This document shows positions 55,001-64,000 of a stretch of 64,000 nt of DNA, in pieces (position 1 is the first letter of the stretch; every line of letters begins with the position of its first letter). Below the pieces are notes generated by a model. The model made no database searches, was not told the DNA's origin, and was given only the letters and a program-made list of their open reading frames with translations. The stretch is taken from assembly GCA_038213375.1 (NCBI GenBank), contig JBBQTB010000007.1, positions 1 to 64,000 on the forward strand. The letters run 5' to 3'. The position numbers and the translations under genes are program-made. Source of the stretch: JAAUTT01 sp038213375. Lineage in GTDB: Bacteria; Bacteroidota; Bacteroidia; Bacteroidales; JAAUTT01.

Positions 55001-57082
55001 ACGGCAGTGATATCAGCTTGGCAGGCAGGAAACGGTAACTATACTTCTTCTCCAATACTAATACAAACACTAACTGTAAGCAAAGCTTCTCAGGCTATCA
55101 CCTTTGCAAGTATTCCATCGAAGAAATACGGAAGTGCCAATTTTTCATTGGTGACAACCGCAAGTTCGGGGCTTCAAATTTCGTATATAAGCAGCAATCC
55201 TAGCGTGGCTACTGTTACAAATGGAGTGGTGCATATTGTTTCCGTCGGAATAACCACTATTACAGCAAGCCAGCCAGGTGATGATAATTACAACGCAGCT
55301 CTGCAGATACAACAAAATCTTATAGTTATAAAAAACAGTCAGGTAATAACATTGAATGCTGTACCAACCTTAACCTATGGAGATGACGATTTTGAGCTGT
55401 CGGCAACTTCCTCGTCGGGACTGCCGGTTACCTTTTCGAGTAATAATCCTTCGGTGGTTACCGTTATTAATGGATGGCTTCATATTTTAGGCTCAGGCTC
55501 TGCCATACTTACAGCTACGCAGATCGGAAATACAAACTTTGATGCTGCTGCGCCAGCTATACAAGCTATCAACATTAGGAAACATTTGCAGGATATTTAT
55601 TTTGATACCATACCAATACATACTTATGGTGATGCTGATTTTGATCCGGGCGCTGTTACCAATTCAGGTTTGGCAGTAAGTTACTATACCAGCAATTCTT
55701 CTGTGACAATCATAAAAAGCGGTAAAATACATATTGTTGGTGCAGGTACGTCAACAATCACAGCCCGTCAACAAGGAAATAACAACTATGAGGCTGTAAC
55801 TGATGTTTCGCATGTGTGTAAAATAACTAAAGCATTGTTAACTACGTCTGCCGACAATTTTTCGCGTAAGTATAATACAAATAACCCACCGTTTACCTAT
55901 TCTTATTCCGGATTTGTGAATGGTGATGCTGCTGCTGATATTGATGCGATGCCTTCCGTAGTAACTAACGCTATCATCAGTAGTACTCCCGGAAAATACA
56001 ATTTAATTCCCCAAGCCGGACAAGATAATAATTACGAATTTGCATATCAGAATGGTATCCTTACTATTCTAGGAACCAACCCATTAAAGCCTGTTAAACC
56101 TATTGGGACTTCATTATTATGTATTAATCCTGTTAATCAGACGTATACAACCTCCGGCGGGATATTTGCTTCTACCTACGAATGGGAAATAATACCATCA
56201 ATTGCAGGCAAATGGACTGGTACAGGCAAATCCGCGACAATGAATTTTGAAGATTCATTTACCGGACGGGCAGGAATCATTACTAAAGGCAAAAATAATA
56301 TTGGCATCAGTGAAAGTTCGGACACACTTTATGTGACTATCTTGTCGCAGCCGTCTGTTCCTCAAATAAAAACTTTAGGTAAATATTGCAGCAATAGCTC
56401 TATAGGCGATAGTATTATCCTAATTAATCCCCAACCATATTATAGTTATCAGCTATTATCGGGAGGAAATATTTTGGGTACAATTACCCAAAATAATGCT
56501 GACCGCGCAGGCTGGTTCGATTTGAAGGAAGGTACGTACAACATTTCCGAAATCCTTTGTAATGTTTCCATGGCAACCGACATTACCATTCGCCAGGTAC
56601 AACCAACTTCGATAAAGCCTCTGATAACAAGCAAATGGAACGATGTGTTGGTGTGCATAAATCATGGCGATTCGGTAATTAACTATACCTGGTACAAGAA
56701 TGGTGAAGTAATACCCAACGAGAATAAACAGTTCCTTTGGACACAGCAGAAACAAGGTAACTATAGCGTAAGTATTACTGATGATATTGGTTGCCAGTTT
56801 ACATCAGATAATGTATCTATATCTCCTTCATCGGATGGAATAGTTTATCCCAACCCCAACCATGGCGAATTTAAAGTGTCATTTACGAGTGCGGAAAAGG
56901 GTAAGGTTGTTCTTCGCATAGCCAATATGAATAGCCTTCCGGTAAATACATTCTCTTATCAAAAAGATATTGATACCTTTGAACAGGAAATAAAAGCGTC
57001 TGGCACAGCTGCTGGCATCTATTATGTTGATGTTATGCTCAATGGCAAACGGGTGTTTTACGAAAAGTTGATTATTGAATAG
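52013..57082 (+). CDS. Giant Ig-like/MBG repeat surface protein with T9SS type A sorting domain
   Basis: This 1689-residue protein has a signal peptide (about 1-30) and 13 bacterial-Ig-like units of ~83 residues. The consensus has QTITF, then KTYGDxDF, ASSGLPVSYSSxNPSVA, GxVHIxGxGTATITA and QxGNxNYxAA. Two MBG modules interrupt the array after unit 1 (LYGQANPVFTISYSGFVNG; VYGIANPVFRILYAGFTNG) and a third follows unit 13. A ~330-residue Ig/PKD-like region leads to a type A sorting domain (IVYPNPNHGEFKVSF, TAAGIYYVDVML). It is probably a long surface adhesin or fibre. The next gene, one base away, encodes a small beta-barrel protein that may be its partner. Confidence 0.9.
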   Translation: MEKGGWFKKFFLYALVIMLGFSSAIPIFALTQTITFNPSPIPSQTYGGTLILGATASSGLAIVYITSTPATISIAGNVATFIGAGAANITATQPGNGTYSLAPNVPRNFTVNKAVFTVKADNQTRLYGQANPVFTISYSGFVNGDNMSVITMLPTATCPAIATTAVGNQTITAAGGVVNSNYTIAYATGTLVIIKATFIATAVDTFRVYGIANPVFRILYAGFTNGQTNALISPKPIASAATATSTASAGATYPINLTGTGTTNYNLILTTGSLTITQKTQTITFAVIPAKTYGNPPFALSGSASSALPVTFTSSDPTIASIAGITVTILQPGSVTITATQPGNINFSSATAVSKLFTIAKKAQAISFANLPTITYSNAPFALTGTSNSGLAVSYISSNPSIASIAGNVVTILQAGSVTITAIQTGDVNYNAATVIVKTLTINIASQTINFPPILPINFGVADFDPGATASSGLPITYYIDYQTVATIVNGKIHTNGVGTCTITAMQLGSTNYSSAISVTQTLTVIKSLQIITFPNISPKTYKDPDFGPGATSNTGSSVNYSSDNPSVAIIAWGKVRIVGAGTAYITAYRFSDPNYTDASIVKKLVVNKAPQTITFTSLPVLTYGCEDYYPGGTSSSNLDVSYQSDNLSVATIINSRIHVIKTGTAKITSSQAGNSNYLPAADVSLQLTVVKADQLITFDGLPIKNYNTPDFALSASATSGLLISYTSINPAVASVTNGIVHINESGTTIIKASQAGNANYNAAPDVLQTLTVNKAPQTITFNSFPAKIFGDPDFTPVVSSSSGLSVSLSSDNPSVATIVSGKIHIITTGTANITASQSGDANYCAASSASQQLIVKNENQNISFNPLGSKTYGDIDFPLSASASSGLPVSFISDNSYVATIISGQVHITGAGSATIFAVQDGNAYFNAATMVPQTLLVNKATQNITFGPLPAKTYIDNDFNPGAVSLLGFPISYSSNNNAVAMIVGDQIHIFGVGTAVISAWQAGNGNYTSSPILIQTLTVSKASQAITFASIPSKKYGSANFSLVTTASSGLQISYISSNPSVATVTNGVVHIVSVGITTITASQPGDDNYNAALQIQQNLIVIKNSQVITLNAVPTLTYGDDDFELSATSSSGLPVTFSSNNPSVVTVINGWLHILGSGSAILTATQIGNTNFDAAAPAIQAINIRKHLQDIYFDTIPIHTYGDADFDPGAVTNSGLAVSYYTSNSSVTIIKSGKIHIVGAGTSTITARQQGNNNYEAVTDVSHVCKITKALLTTSADNFSRKYNTNNPPFTYSYSGFVNGDAAADIDAMPSVVTNAIISSTPGKYNLIPQAGQDNNYEFAYQNGILTILGTNPLKPVKPIGTSLLCINPVNQTYTTSGGIFASTYEWEIIPSIAGKWTGTGKSATMNFEDSFTGRAGIITKGKNNIGISESSDTLYVTILSQPSVPQIKTLGKYCSNSSIGDSIILINPQPYYSYQLLSGGNILGTITQNNADRAGWFDLKEGTYNISEILCNVSMATDITIRQVQPTSIKPLITSKWNDVLVCINHGDSVINYTWYKNGEVIPNENKQFLWTQQKQGNYSVSITDDIGCQFTSDNVSISPSSDGIVYPNPNHGEFKVSFTSAEKGKVVLRIANMNSLPVNTFSYQKDIDTFEQEIKASGTAAGIYYVDVMLNGKRVFYEKLIIE
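52105..55836 (+). repeat. Thirteen diverged ~250-bp Ig-like repeat units
   Basis: Protein units repeat about every 83 residues within the MBG-repeat gene. Unlike the LRR gene, the DNA of the units has diverged considerably, so the array is old or under diversifying pressure. Two MBG modules lie between units 1 and 2 (about 52360-52850). Confidence 0.75.
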
Positions 57083-57083
57083 A

Positions 57084-57917
57084 ATGAGGCGCATTGAATT
57101 TCTCCTGACGATTGGTTTACTAATTCTTTTATCTAGCAATGCTCGAAGTCAACATGTTATCAGCGTTGGATTGGATCTAACTGCTGGTTATTCAACGGCG
57201 ACCTCAAAAATTCCTAACGCACTTACTGAATCTTCATCCAAAGGAGGAATTGTTCCGGATTTTGGTGTTTCCTTCAACTACTTTTTAAACAAAACCTTTG
57301 GATTTTCTTCGGGTATCCGTTTAATTTCTTTCAATCAAACCACTTCAGGAAAGGAATATTATACTGCATTCGATGCAACTGATACTGAAAATCAGCCATA
57401 CGAACGACGCGTATGGGCCAAAGATATTTCGGAAAAACTATCACTACATCTGGTAAATATTCCGCTCCACTTTTTTTATAAATATTCCTTCAATCGGAAT
57501 ATGGCTTTGTTTGCAGATGCCGGGCCAGGTATTTTCATTCCGGTGGTGCGCAATTATTCCGCTTCAGGCGTATTTACTTACAAAGGGTATTATCCTGATA
57601 CGCATGCGTTATTATACGACATTCCCGTATATGGATTTAGTTCCAATGTTGTTGTGGATAGCAAACTAACCTTAAAGGCACCATTGGCCATACTCAATGT
57701 TGGCGCAAGTGTTGGATTTGCCTTTGCCATGAACCGTTATTATAATTTTGTGGCTTCGGTTGGCTATATTCGAACCGTTACCCCTGTTGCAAAAAACATT
57801 ACCCCCCATACCATATCCAACGAAATAGGAAGTTTCAATAGTTTCTTAAACAACGGAGGAGGATATTTATCTAATTTTTCGGTATCTATTGGGATTACTA
57901 AGGATATTTTGTTTTAG
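57084..57917 (+). CDS. Outer-membrane beta-barrel protein (PorT-like fold)
   Basis: The ATG at 57084, one base after the upstream stop codon, starts a signal peptide (MRRIEFLLTIGLLILLSSN, ending ARSQ); an in-frame TTG at 57075 is less likely. The 277-residue product alternates aromatic and polar residues as in an eight-stranded barrel. Clear strand pairs include GGIVPDFGVSFNYFLNKTF, FGFSSGIRLISF and GASVGFAFAMNRYYNFVASV, with a C-terminal strand NFSVSIGITKDILF ending in Phe. It resembles outer-membrane beta-barrel/porin-like proteins of Bacteroidota. Its tight coupling to the giant MBG gene suggests a role in export or anchoring of that protein; this is inference. Confidence 0.75.
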   Translation: MRRIEFLLTIGLLILLSSNARSQHVISVGLDLTAGYSTATSKIPNALTESSSKGGIVPDFGVSFNYFLNKTFGFSSGIRLISFNQTTSGKEYYTAFDATDTENQPYERRVWAKDISEKLSLHLVNIPLHFFYKYSFNRNMALFADAGPGIFIPVVRNYSASGVFTYKGYYPDTHALLYDIPVYGFSSNVVVDSKLTLKAPLAILNVGASVGFAFAMNRYYNFVASVGYIRTVTPVAKNITPHTISNEIGSFNSFLNNGGGYLSNFSVSIGITKDILF

Positions 57918-58139
57918 AATTGAAAAGCAAACTTTTCGGACAATTTGCATATCCCGGTTTTCGATTCCAAATAAAAATAAATTAACTAATTAAACCCTTT
58001 ACTTACCTGAAAGACTAACTTAAACTTGTTCGTACTAAACGATAAAATATATAATTTAAACACTATAACAATCTTTAACCCTATAAAATAAAACAAAATA
58101 AATTTTAACCCGTATACAAAGCCATAAAACCAAACCGAC

Positions 58140-61100
58140 ATGAAAAAGAAGTTTATACTAATTATCGTTACGTTGTTATTTGTTATACAAGGTATACTGT
58201 TTGCTCAGGATCCAATTATAACAATTACTCAGGTTGATACAGCATTTGCACTGACAGGAATGCCACTTCAACCTGTGATAAAAATAAAAATAAATAACCC
58301 TACGGCATCCTCTATGACTTTGCAAAAAATAGTTGTGAAGTCATTAAACCAGGACAATACGGATATTGATAGTATTGCTTTATTTTATACTGTTAATAAC
58401 CGCTTCTCAATTGCCGATTACCCAACAGATATTCAGGTTAAAATTGGTAATAAATTAAAGTTGAGTGGTGATACTGTAGTATTTTCGGGATTTTCTTTTG
58501 CTTTGGATCCTGGCGACAACTATATCTGGGTTATGATGGATGTTACAAAATTAGCCATACCTTCACATACATTAGATGCATCCATTAGAGCTGGAGGTAT
58601 TGAAATTGACTACAACTTTTTCCCAGCTTCTATTCAATCTCCAACTGGCAGTATACCTATAAAAAGTGTTTATTACAGATGCAATTTTGAAACCTTCGAC
58701 AGCAATAATAAGCCCAAAAACTGGACTCAGGCTCCTGAGAGTGGCGCCGGTTCATGGCTTGGGTTTTATGGAGGCTTTGGAGTATCTACTGCCGATAATA
58801 TTTATGCGCCTCGTATTCATTACCCTGATGGTCATCCTGGTGAACCCAAGTCTGGAAAAGGAAATGTTACTTTGAAATTGCAAAGTTCAACGCCGAAAAC
58901 TAACATGCTTATTTCACCGGCTATCGATTTAAGCCTGGCCACAAAATCACATCTCATATTCTATCATTCACAGGTTCAAAGATGCAAAGACGAACTCTGC
59001 AATGAAGTAATTAATGATGAATTAGAGGTATATTATCAGGTAGGAGCCACAAACCCTGCCAACTGGACACTTTTAAATTCATATCATATAGGAACAGACA
59101 ATGCCTGGTACAAGCATGATATTTTATTGCCTGATCCTACTGTTCAAAAAAATGTATATATCGGGTTTAAAGGTACCACTAGAAATGCCTGGGGTGTTTG
59201 TTTGGATAGTATGATTATTCATGAAGTGGGTACTGCTGCCAGGCAGGTAAAATCGGTGGACGTAGTGCGTCCGTTGTCTAATTTTATAGCTCAGGGGTCC
59301 ATCAAAAATCCGATTCTCAGAACTAACATTCGGGTTAGCGGAAATACTACTGCCATAAATTTAACATCATTGACAATAACCACCAAAAATCAGAATGATG
59401 CAGATATAGTTAATGGCAGTGTGAGACTTTATACCTCCCTGGATTCGGTTTTTTTTTCACCAATTCAGATAGGGACTAGTCAATCCATCACCGGAGGAAA
59501 AGTTGTTTTTAGTGGACTCAATAAAACAATAGAAACCGGAGATAATTATTTTTGGGTTACCTATGATATTAAAACCAATGCTTTCCCAGATGATACTTTA
59601 GCTGCATCGATTAATGCAAATGATATTATATTGGATAGCGGAACATACCCTGCAATTGCACAATCTCCTCCCGGATCAAGGAAAATAAAGCAAGCTATAT
59701 TTTTCGACAATTTTGAGACAATTAAAGGTTGGGATTTATCGGTTGGAGATTTTCAGCAAAGAGCTCCAAAAGGGCTTGGAGGTAATAAAGGACGTCCTGA
59801 TCCATTATATGCCTATGATGATACCACTGTATTAGGAAATGATTTATCAGGATTAGGCAGTTTCCCTGGAGATTATGAACCCAACTCCAGATCGCTGGCT
59901 TTGTCGCCATTAATTCCGGGTAAATATTTCAAAAATATACATCTTGATTTTAGTCGTTGGCTGAACATTGAAAATGCTGACTCAGCCTGTATCGAATTTA
60001 AGTATACAGGGAGCAATAAATGGGATAGTATTTGGCTGAACAACTCTACCATTGTTGATACAAAATGGCAACAACAGAGCTTTGATTTATCAAAAAAAAT
60101 CATCCGCCGTGACTTTAATCTCCGGTTTCGACTAGGAACAACCAATTCACTGGCAAATTTTTCAGGATGGAATATCGATTATTTGTTTATTACAGGTGAT
60201 AGTATCAAATACGATGCTGCTATTACTAAAATTCTGAGCCCTTCTACATCTTGCGGCCTTACTTCGACAGAAAAAATAAAAGTGCGGATAAAAAATACAG
60301 GACCCAAATCAATCTCGAGTTTTCCCATAAAATTTTCAAAAGATGGTGGTAAAACTTACGTAACCGAAACGGTTTTAAATACAATCGCCATTGGGGACTC
60401 CCTCGATTATTTGTCAACCACCACTCTCGATTTTAGTAAACCCGCTGTATATAATGTATTGGTAAAAGTTGCAGTTCCAGGGGACAATTATCCGGATAAT
60501 GATACGATTAAAACACAAATAGTGGCTTTGCCAACTCATCATCTTCCATATCAAACCGGATTTGAAGAAGATACTGTTTTCTGGACATCAGGTGGCGTTC
60601 TGCCCTCCTGGAAGTTGAAAAGTCCAAACAACAATTATATTAAAACCCCTGGTGAGGGTTTCCAATCATGGATAACTGAAGGAGAAACTGGTAAATATAA
60701 CCTTTATGAAAATTCGTATGTTGTAAGTCCATGTTATATTTTTGACACCAACACGCTTCCAATAGTCGACTTTAATTCAAATTATTATTCAGTAAACAAA
60801 TACGATGGAGCAATTTTACAATACTCACTTAACGAAGGCGCTACCTGGCAATATGTGGCTAAAGACGCATATAGCTTTAACTGGAATTGGTATAACGATA
60901 CAATTAAAGCCTTTAAAGGAACTCCCGGATGGACAGATCGTTCAAAAAACTTATCGGGAAATCAAATTTGGATAAGACAAAAGCAAGTATTACCTGCTGC
61001 AACAATAGGTCCAAAAGTAAGATTTAGGATAGCTTTAAAAAGTGATTCATCATCCACTTATACAGCAGATGGTTTCGCCTTCGATGATTTCAAACTATAT

Positions 61101-64000
61101 AATGCCCCATATGATGTGGGTGTTACTTCTATTGATAATTTAGTTACACCTTCCTGCCAGTTTGGTAGCAATGCCAATCCAGATAAACTTAAAATTACAG
61201 TTAAAAACTTTGGCATAAGGGATATTCAGGCAACCGATTCCATTATAATTGGGATTAAAGTGAATAATTCCGCCATCGTTTCTGAAAAATTCATACTGGG
61301 AACTAATCTTGCAGTGGGAACTGACCGACAGTTTACTATGACCAAATCCATTAACCTGCAGGCAAAAGGTAATTATATCATAAAGGCCTTTACCCGTAAC
61401 GAATTAGACCCAAACTTTTATGGACCAGGTAGGGGTGCCGCCAACGATACCTCCTTTATCAGTATTGTAGTTAATCCAAACCCTGTTGCCGGTTTAGTAG
61501 ATACAGTTTATACCAATCGACCTCAAAAAGCAAAAATTCAAGCGATTGATTCCGCTTATTTTACATATAACTGGATTTATCCCAAGACATCTTATTTCTT
61601 AAATGGCTATCAACCTGTTCTTCAAGTTAAAAACACAGGTCTTGGCCGTCATCGGCTTACAGTTACTAATAATAACACGGGTTGCATTACAAAGGATAGT
61701 ACCTACGTAAAATTATTGATCTCCGATGTTGGGCTTACCAAAATTATTAAACCAATTACTAATTGCGGGTATGGAGCATCCATGAATCCAATAGTGGAAA
61801 TTAAAAATTTCGGGACTGATACCCTTAAAACGAATGACACTATTCCAATTCGATTGAAACTGGACGGAGGAGTAGTGCAGAATGACACTCTATTCCTTAC
61901 TTCAAAACTTGATCCGGGAACTATGGTTCAAGCCACTCTTTCAAAAATACCGTTGAATCTATCTGTTGGTGCGCATACGTTAATCGTATTAACCGCATAT
62001 CCGGCTGATACCACAAAAAAGAACGATACCATTCCGGTAAGTTACCGCAATTTTCAAATTCATGGTTACCCAACGGTTGATCTGGGACCAGATGTTACTA
62101 TTCAAAAACTTTCGTATACTATTCGGCCAATTGCCACAAGCGGGGTAACATCATACAAATGGAGTGACGCTAATACTACAGATTCAATGGTGGTAAACCT
62201 GTCAGGGAAATATGTGGTAATTGTTGCCAATATAAACGGATGCGAAACCAAGGATTCAATTAATGTGAGGTTGAAAATTCATGATTTGGGTATCAAACGG
62301 ATTACAAGCCCACTGAGTTCATGCTCTCTTCCAACAACTAATTATATAAATGTTAAGCTAATGAACTTTGGTACGGATACCATTGCAACCTCGGAGGCTA
62401 TTGATATGAGCTACCGGGTAAACGATACCGCCTTTTATAGCCAACCCTTGTACCTTGCGAGTGAATTGCGGCCTGGCGACAGCATTTCTTATGCATTCAC
62501 AAAAACAGTAAATCTTAGCAGTATCGCAAGCTACAAAATAATGACAAAGGCTACATTGCCAGGCGATATTAGGATGCTTAACGACAGTATTGTACAAATT
62601 ATTCAAGTGTTTGGCAAACCTCATCCGGATCTTCCTCCCTTTGGTAATGTGAGGGCGTTGAAATATACTCTCGATCCAGGTATTGGGTTCAAATCATATG
62701 TATGGCAGGACGGATCAACCGATAGTTCTTACGTGATCACCCGAACACATAACAACGATCCAAATCGTTTATATAAAGTATGGGTAACCGATCAAAATGG
62801 ATGCACAGCAATGGATTCAACAATAATTTTTTTCCAGGTATATGATTTAGAGCTAACAAAAATATTGCTCGAAGATGCTTGTACTATGAAAACTGCAGAA
62901 GATATTGCATTGAAAATTACCAATAAAGGTTATAATGGCCGTGTTGATAATGATATTTCAGTGTGGTATAAAATTAATAATGCCGATTCGATTTCCGAAA
63001 CCTTTAAACTGACAGCAGATGATGGAATCTCTCAGATTTATACTTTTAACCAAAAGGCCAATTTGGCTACCCCTGGAACATATACAATTACAGCCGGATT
63101 AATCTTTGGAATTGATTTGATGCCCGAAAATAATAAGATAGCACAAACTATTAATGTGTATGGCAATCCATCAATAAATTTCGGTACCGATACGTTAAGA
63201 GTTGATCTGCCTATCACACTTGATGCTGGAGCAGGATCGGGATATACGTATCTTTGGAATACCAACGAATTAACTCAAACTATTTCAGCGCCAACTTCAG
63301 GCTCATACTCAGTAAAGGTTACGAGTTCTCATGGTTGTGACTCGCAAAAAGAAGTTTACGTAAAAGGCAATATTGCCGATTTAGCAGTTAGCAGTTTTAT
63401 TATTCCATCGAAAAATTGCAAACTTACCACTACTGAAACTGTGGGTATCAGGATTAGTAACAATGGTAATATTAAGCTTACCGATCAACCGCTAACCATT
63501 AAATATCAACTTGATGGAGCAGCCGAAAAAACGAAAGACGTTATATTTACAGGGGCGCCAGGAGATTCACTTACCTATAATTTTGATGGCGCTGAAGATT
63601 TATCGGCGGTTAAAACATATGCATTCAATACATCATTGGTATCTGGAATTGACAAGGTTGCAACAAACAATTCGAAGGATTTTGCTGTAAATGTGTTTGG
63701 CTTTCCCAAGATTAACGACTTTGGCGCAACAAATGATACGGTTAAATTAACCACATGGCCGAAAGTTTTAGACCCGGGAGCAGGATTTGCAACTTATAAA
63801 TGGCAGGATGGTTCGAACAGTTCAACATTCTCAGTAATAACCAAAGGGCTTTATAAAGTGACGGTTACTGACAATAATGGCTGCAAGGCGAGTGATTCGG
63901 TTTATATCCTTAATACAGGAATCAGAAAACTAAGTGATCAGGCAGAGATGACGATTTATCCTAACCCGGTACGAGACATACTGAATGTGAAGCTGAATCT
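58140..64000 (+). CDS. Very large T9SS cargo protein, 3' end outside the window
   Basis: The frame opens at ATG 58140 with a signal peptide (MKKKFILIIVTLLFVIQG, ending LFAQ) and runs open for 1953 codons to the window edge. Two BNR-associated-N-like (sialidase N-terminal type) domains occur near residues 25-165 and 375-510, each followed by a MAM/jelly-roll-like part. Repeated CARDB-like units alternate with PKD-like stretches (FKSYVWQDGSTDSSYVI; YKWQDGSNSSTFSV) ending in NGC or HGC turns. The last visible residues (MTIYPNPVRDILNVKLN) are the start of a type A sorting domain, so roughly 60 more codons are expected. No sialidase catalytic domain is visible. Likely a surface adhesin or fibre protein. 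Confidence 0.88.
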   Translation, partial: MKKKFILIIVTLLFVIQGILFAQDPIITITQVDTAFALTGMPLQPVIKIKINNPTASSMTLQKIVVKSLNQDNTDIDSIALFYTVNNRFSIADYPTDIQVKIGNKLKLSGDTVVFSGFSFALDPGDNYIWVMMDVTKLAIPSHTLDASIRAGGIEIDYNFFPASIQSPTGSIPIKSVYYRCNFETFDSNNKPKNWTQAPESGAGSWLGFYGGFGVSTADNIYAPRIHYPDGHPGEPKSGKGNVTLKLQSSTPKTNMLISPAIDLSLATKSHLIFYHSQVQRCKDELCNEVINDELEVYYQVGATNPANWTLLNSYHIGTDNAWYKHDILLPDPTVQKNVYIGFKGTTRNAWGVCLDSMIIHEVGTAARQVKSVDVVRPLSNFIAQGSIKNPILRTNIRVSGNTTAINLTSLTITTKNQNDADIVNGSVRLYTSLDSVFFSPIQIGTSQSITGGKVVFSGLNKTIETGDNYFWVTYDIKTNAFPDDTLAASINANDIILDSGTYPAIAQSPPGSRKIKQAIFFDNFETIKGWDLSVGDFQQRAPKGLGGNKGRPDPLYAYDDTTVLGNDLSGLGSFPGDYEPNSRSLALSPLIPGKYFKNIHLDFSRWLNIENADSACIEFKYTGSNKWDSIWLNNSTIVDTKWQQQSFDLSKKIIRRDFNLRFRLGTTNSLANFSGWNIDYLFITGDSIKYDAAITKILSPSTSCGLTSTEKIKVRIKNTGPKSISSFPIKFSKDGGKTYVTETVLNTIAIGDSLDYLSTTTLDFSKPAVYNVLVKVAVPGDNYPDNDTIKTQIVALPTHHLPYQTGFEEDTVFWTSGGVLPSWKLKSPNNNYIKTPGEGFQSWITEGETGKYNLYENSYVVSPCYIFDTNTLPIVDFNSNYYSVNKYDGAILQYSLNEGATWQYVAKDAYSFNWNWYNDTIKAFKGTPGWTDRSKNLSGNQIWIRQKQVLPAATIGPKVRFRIALKSDSSSTYTADGFAFDDFKLYNAPYDVGVTSIDNLVTPSCQFGSNANPDKLKITVKNFGIRDIQATDSIIIGIKVNNSAIVSEKFILGTNLAVGTDRQFTMTKSINLQAKGNYIIKAFTRNELDPNFYGPGRGAANDTSFISIVVNPNPVAGLVDTVYTNRPQKAKIQAIDSAYFTYNWIYPKTSYFLNGYQPVLQVKNTGLGRHRLTVTNNNTGCITKDSTYVKLLISDVGLTKIIKPITNCGYGASMNPIVEIKNFGTDTLKTNDTIPIRLKLDGGVVQNDTLFLTSKLDPGTMVQATLSKIPLNLSVGAHTLIVLTAYPADTTKKNDTIPVSYRNFQIHGYPTVDLGPDVTIQKLSYTIRPIATSGVTSYKWSDANTTDSMVVNLSGKYVVIVANINGCETKDSINVRLKIHDLGIKRITSPLSSCSLPTTNYINVKLMNFGTDTIATSEAIDMSYRVNDTAFYSQPLYLASELRPGDSISYAFTKTVNLSSIASYKIMTKATLPGDIRMLNDSIVQIIQVFGKPHPDLPPFGNVRALKYTLDPGIGFKSYVWQDGSTDSSYVITRTHNNDPNRLYKVWVTDQNGCTAMDSTIIFFQVYDLELTKILLEDACTMKTAEDIALKITNKGYNGRVDNDISVWYKINNADSISETFKLTADDGISQIYTFNQKANLATPGTYTITAGLIFGIDLMPENNKIAQTINVYGNPSINFGTDTLRVDLPITLDAGAGSGYTYLWNTNELTQTISAPTSGSYSVKVTSSHGCDSQKEVYVKGNIADLAVSSFIIPSKNCKLTTTETVGIRISNNGNIKLTDQPLTIKYQLDGAAEKTKDVIFTGAPGDSLTYNFDGAEDLSAVKTYAFNTSLVSGIDKVATNNSKDFAVNVFGFPKINDFGATNDTVKLTTWPKVLDPGAGFATYKWQDGSNSSTFSVITKGLYKVTVTDNNGCKASDSVYILNTGIRKLSDQAEMTIYPNPVRDILNVKLN

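Noticed and set aside
57075..57083. TTG start of the beta-barrel gene overlapping the MBG gene
   Set aside because: The ATG at 57084 gives a normal signal peptide and needs no overlap.

Overview
The window looks like chromosome of a low-GC Bacteroidota bacterium, probably order Bacteroidales or a relative. The evidence is a TonB receptor/DUF4249 pair, type IX secretion (T9SS) cargo with type A and type B C-terminal sorting domains, a PorP/SprF-family protein, several PD40/OmpA proteins of PorE-like layout, TAnnTTTG-type promoter elements, and the lack of obvious Shine-Dalgarno sequences. No rRNA, tRNA or CRISPR array was seen.

Left part (1-11.6 kb): the end of an IS3-family insertion sequence runs off the left edge, followed by a small charged protein gene and about 0.8 kb of decayed DNA. 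Then come a SusC-like receptor with its DUF4249 lipoprotein, a broken small lipoprotein gene, a secreted CocE/NonD-type hydrolase, a SRPBCC protein with a DUF1304 membrane protein, an aldo/keto reductase with an eroded Fe-S domain, and an aspartyl-protease/PDZ protein.

Housekeeping part (11.7-25.7 kb): clpB, stand-alone STAS and Hpt signalling proteins, a TPR protein with a PorE-like TPR/PD40/CRD/OmpA protein, a gamma-carbonic anhydrase, 2-oxoacid:ferredoxin oxidoreductase (korAB), a glycosyltransferase fused to a membrane/Rossmann module, and an orphan lipoyl E2 acyltransferase.

PD40 array (25.8-33.0 kb): four consecutive paralogues share signal peptide, TPR and beta-propeller but have different C-termini (membrane anchor; sandwich plus OmpA; linker plus OmpA; none). 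With the fifth, PorE-like copy at 16.5 kb they suggest a family of envelope scaffold proteins. The next block (33.0-38.2 kb) holds a GNAT acetyltransferase, an HsdR-N nuclease-like protein, holA, a rhomboid protease, a GmhB-like phosphatase, YqgE and a methyltransferase.

T9SS cargo part (38.8-64 kb): a BspA-like leucine-rich-repeat protein, a GH5 glycosidase, a PorP/SprF protein paired with a 2067-residue PKD protein with type B sorting signal, a 1689-residue Ig-like/MBG repeat protein with a beta-barrel protein behind it, and a very large cargo gene cut by the right edge inside its type A sorting domain. A ~105-bp triple-hairpin repeat occurs three times in the gaps around the LRR and GH5 genes; other dispersed palindromes occur elsewhere.
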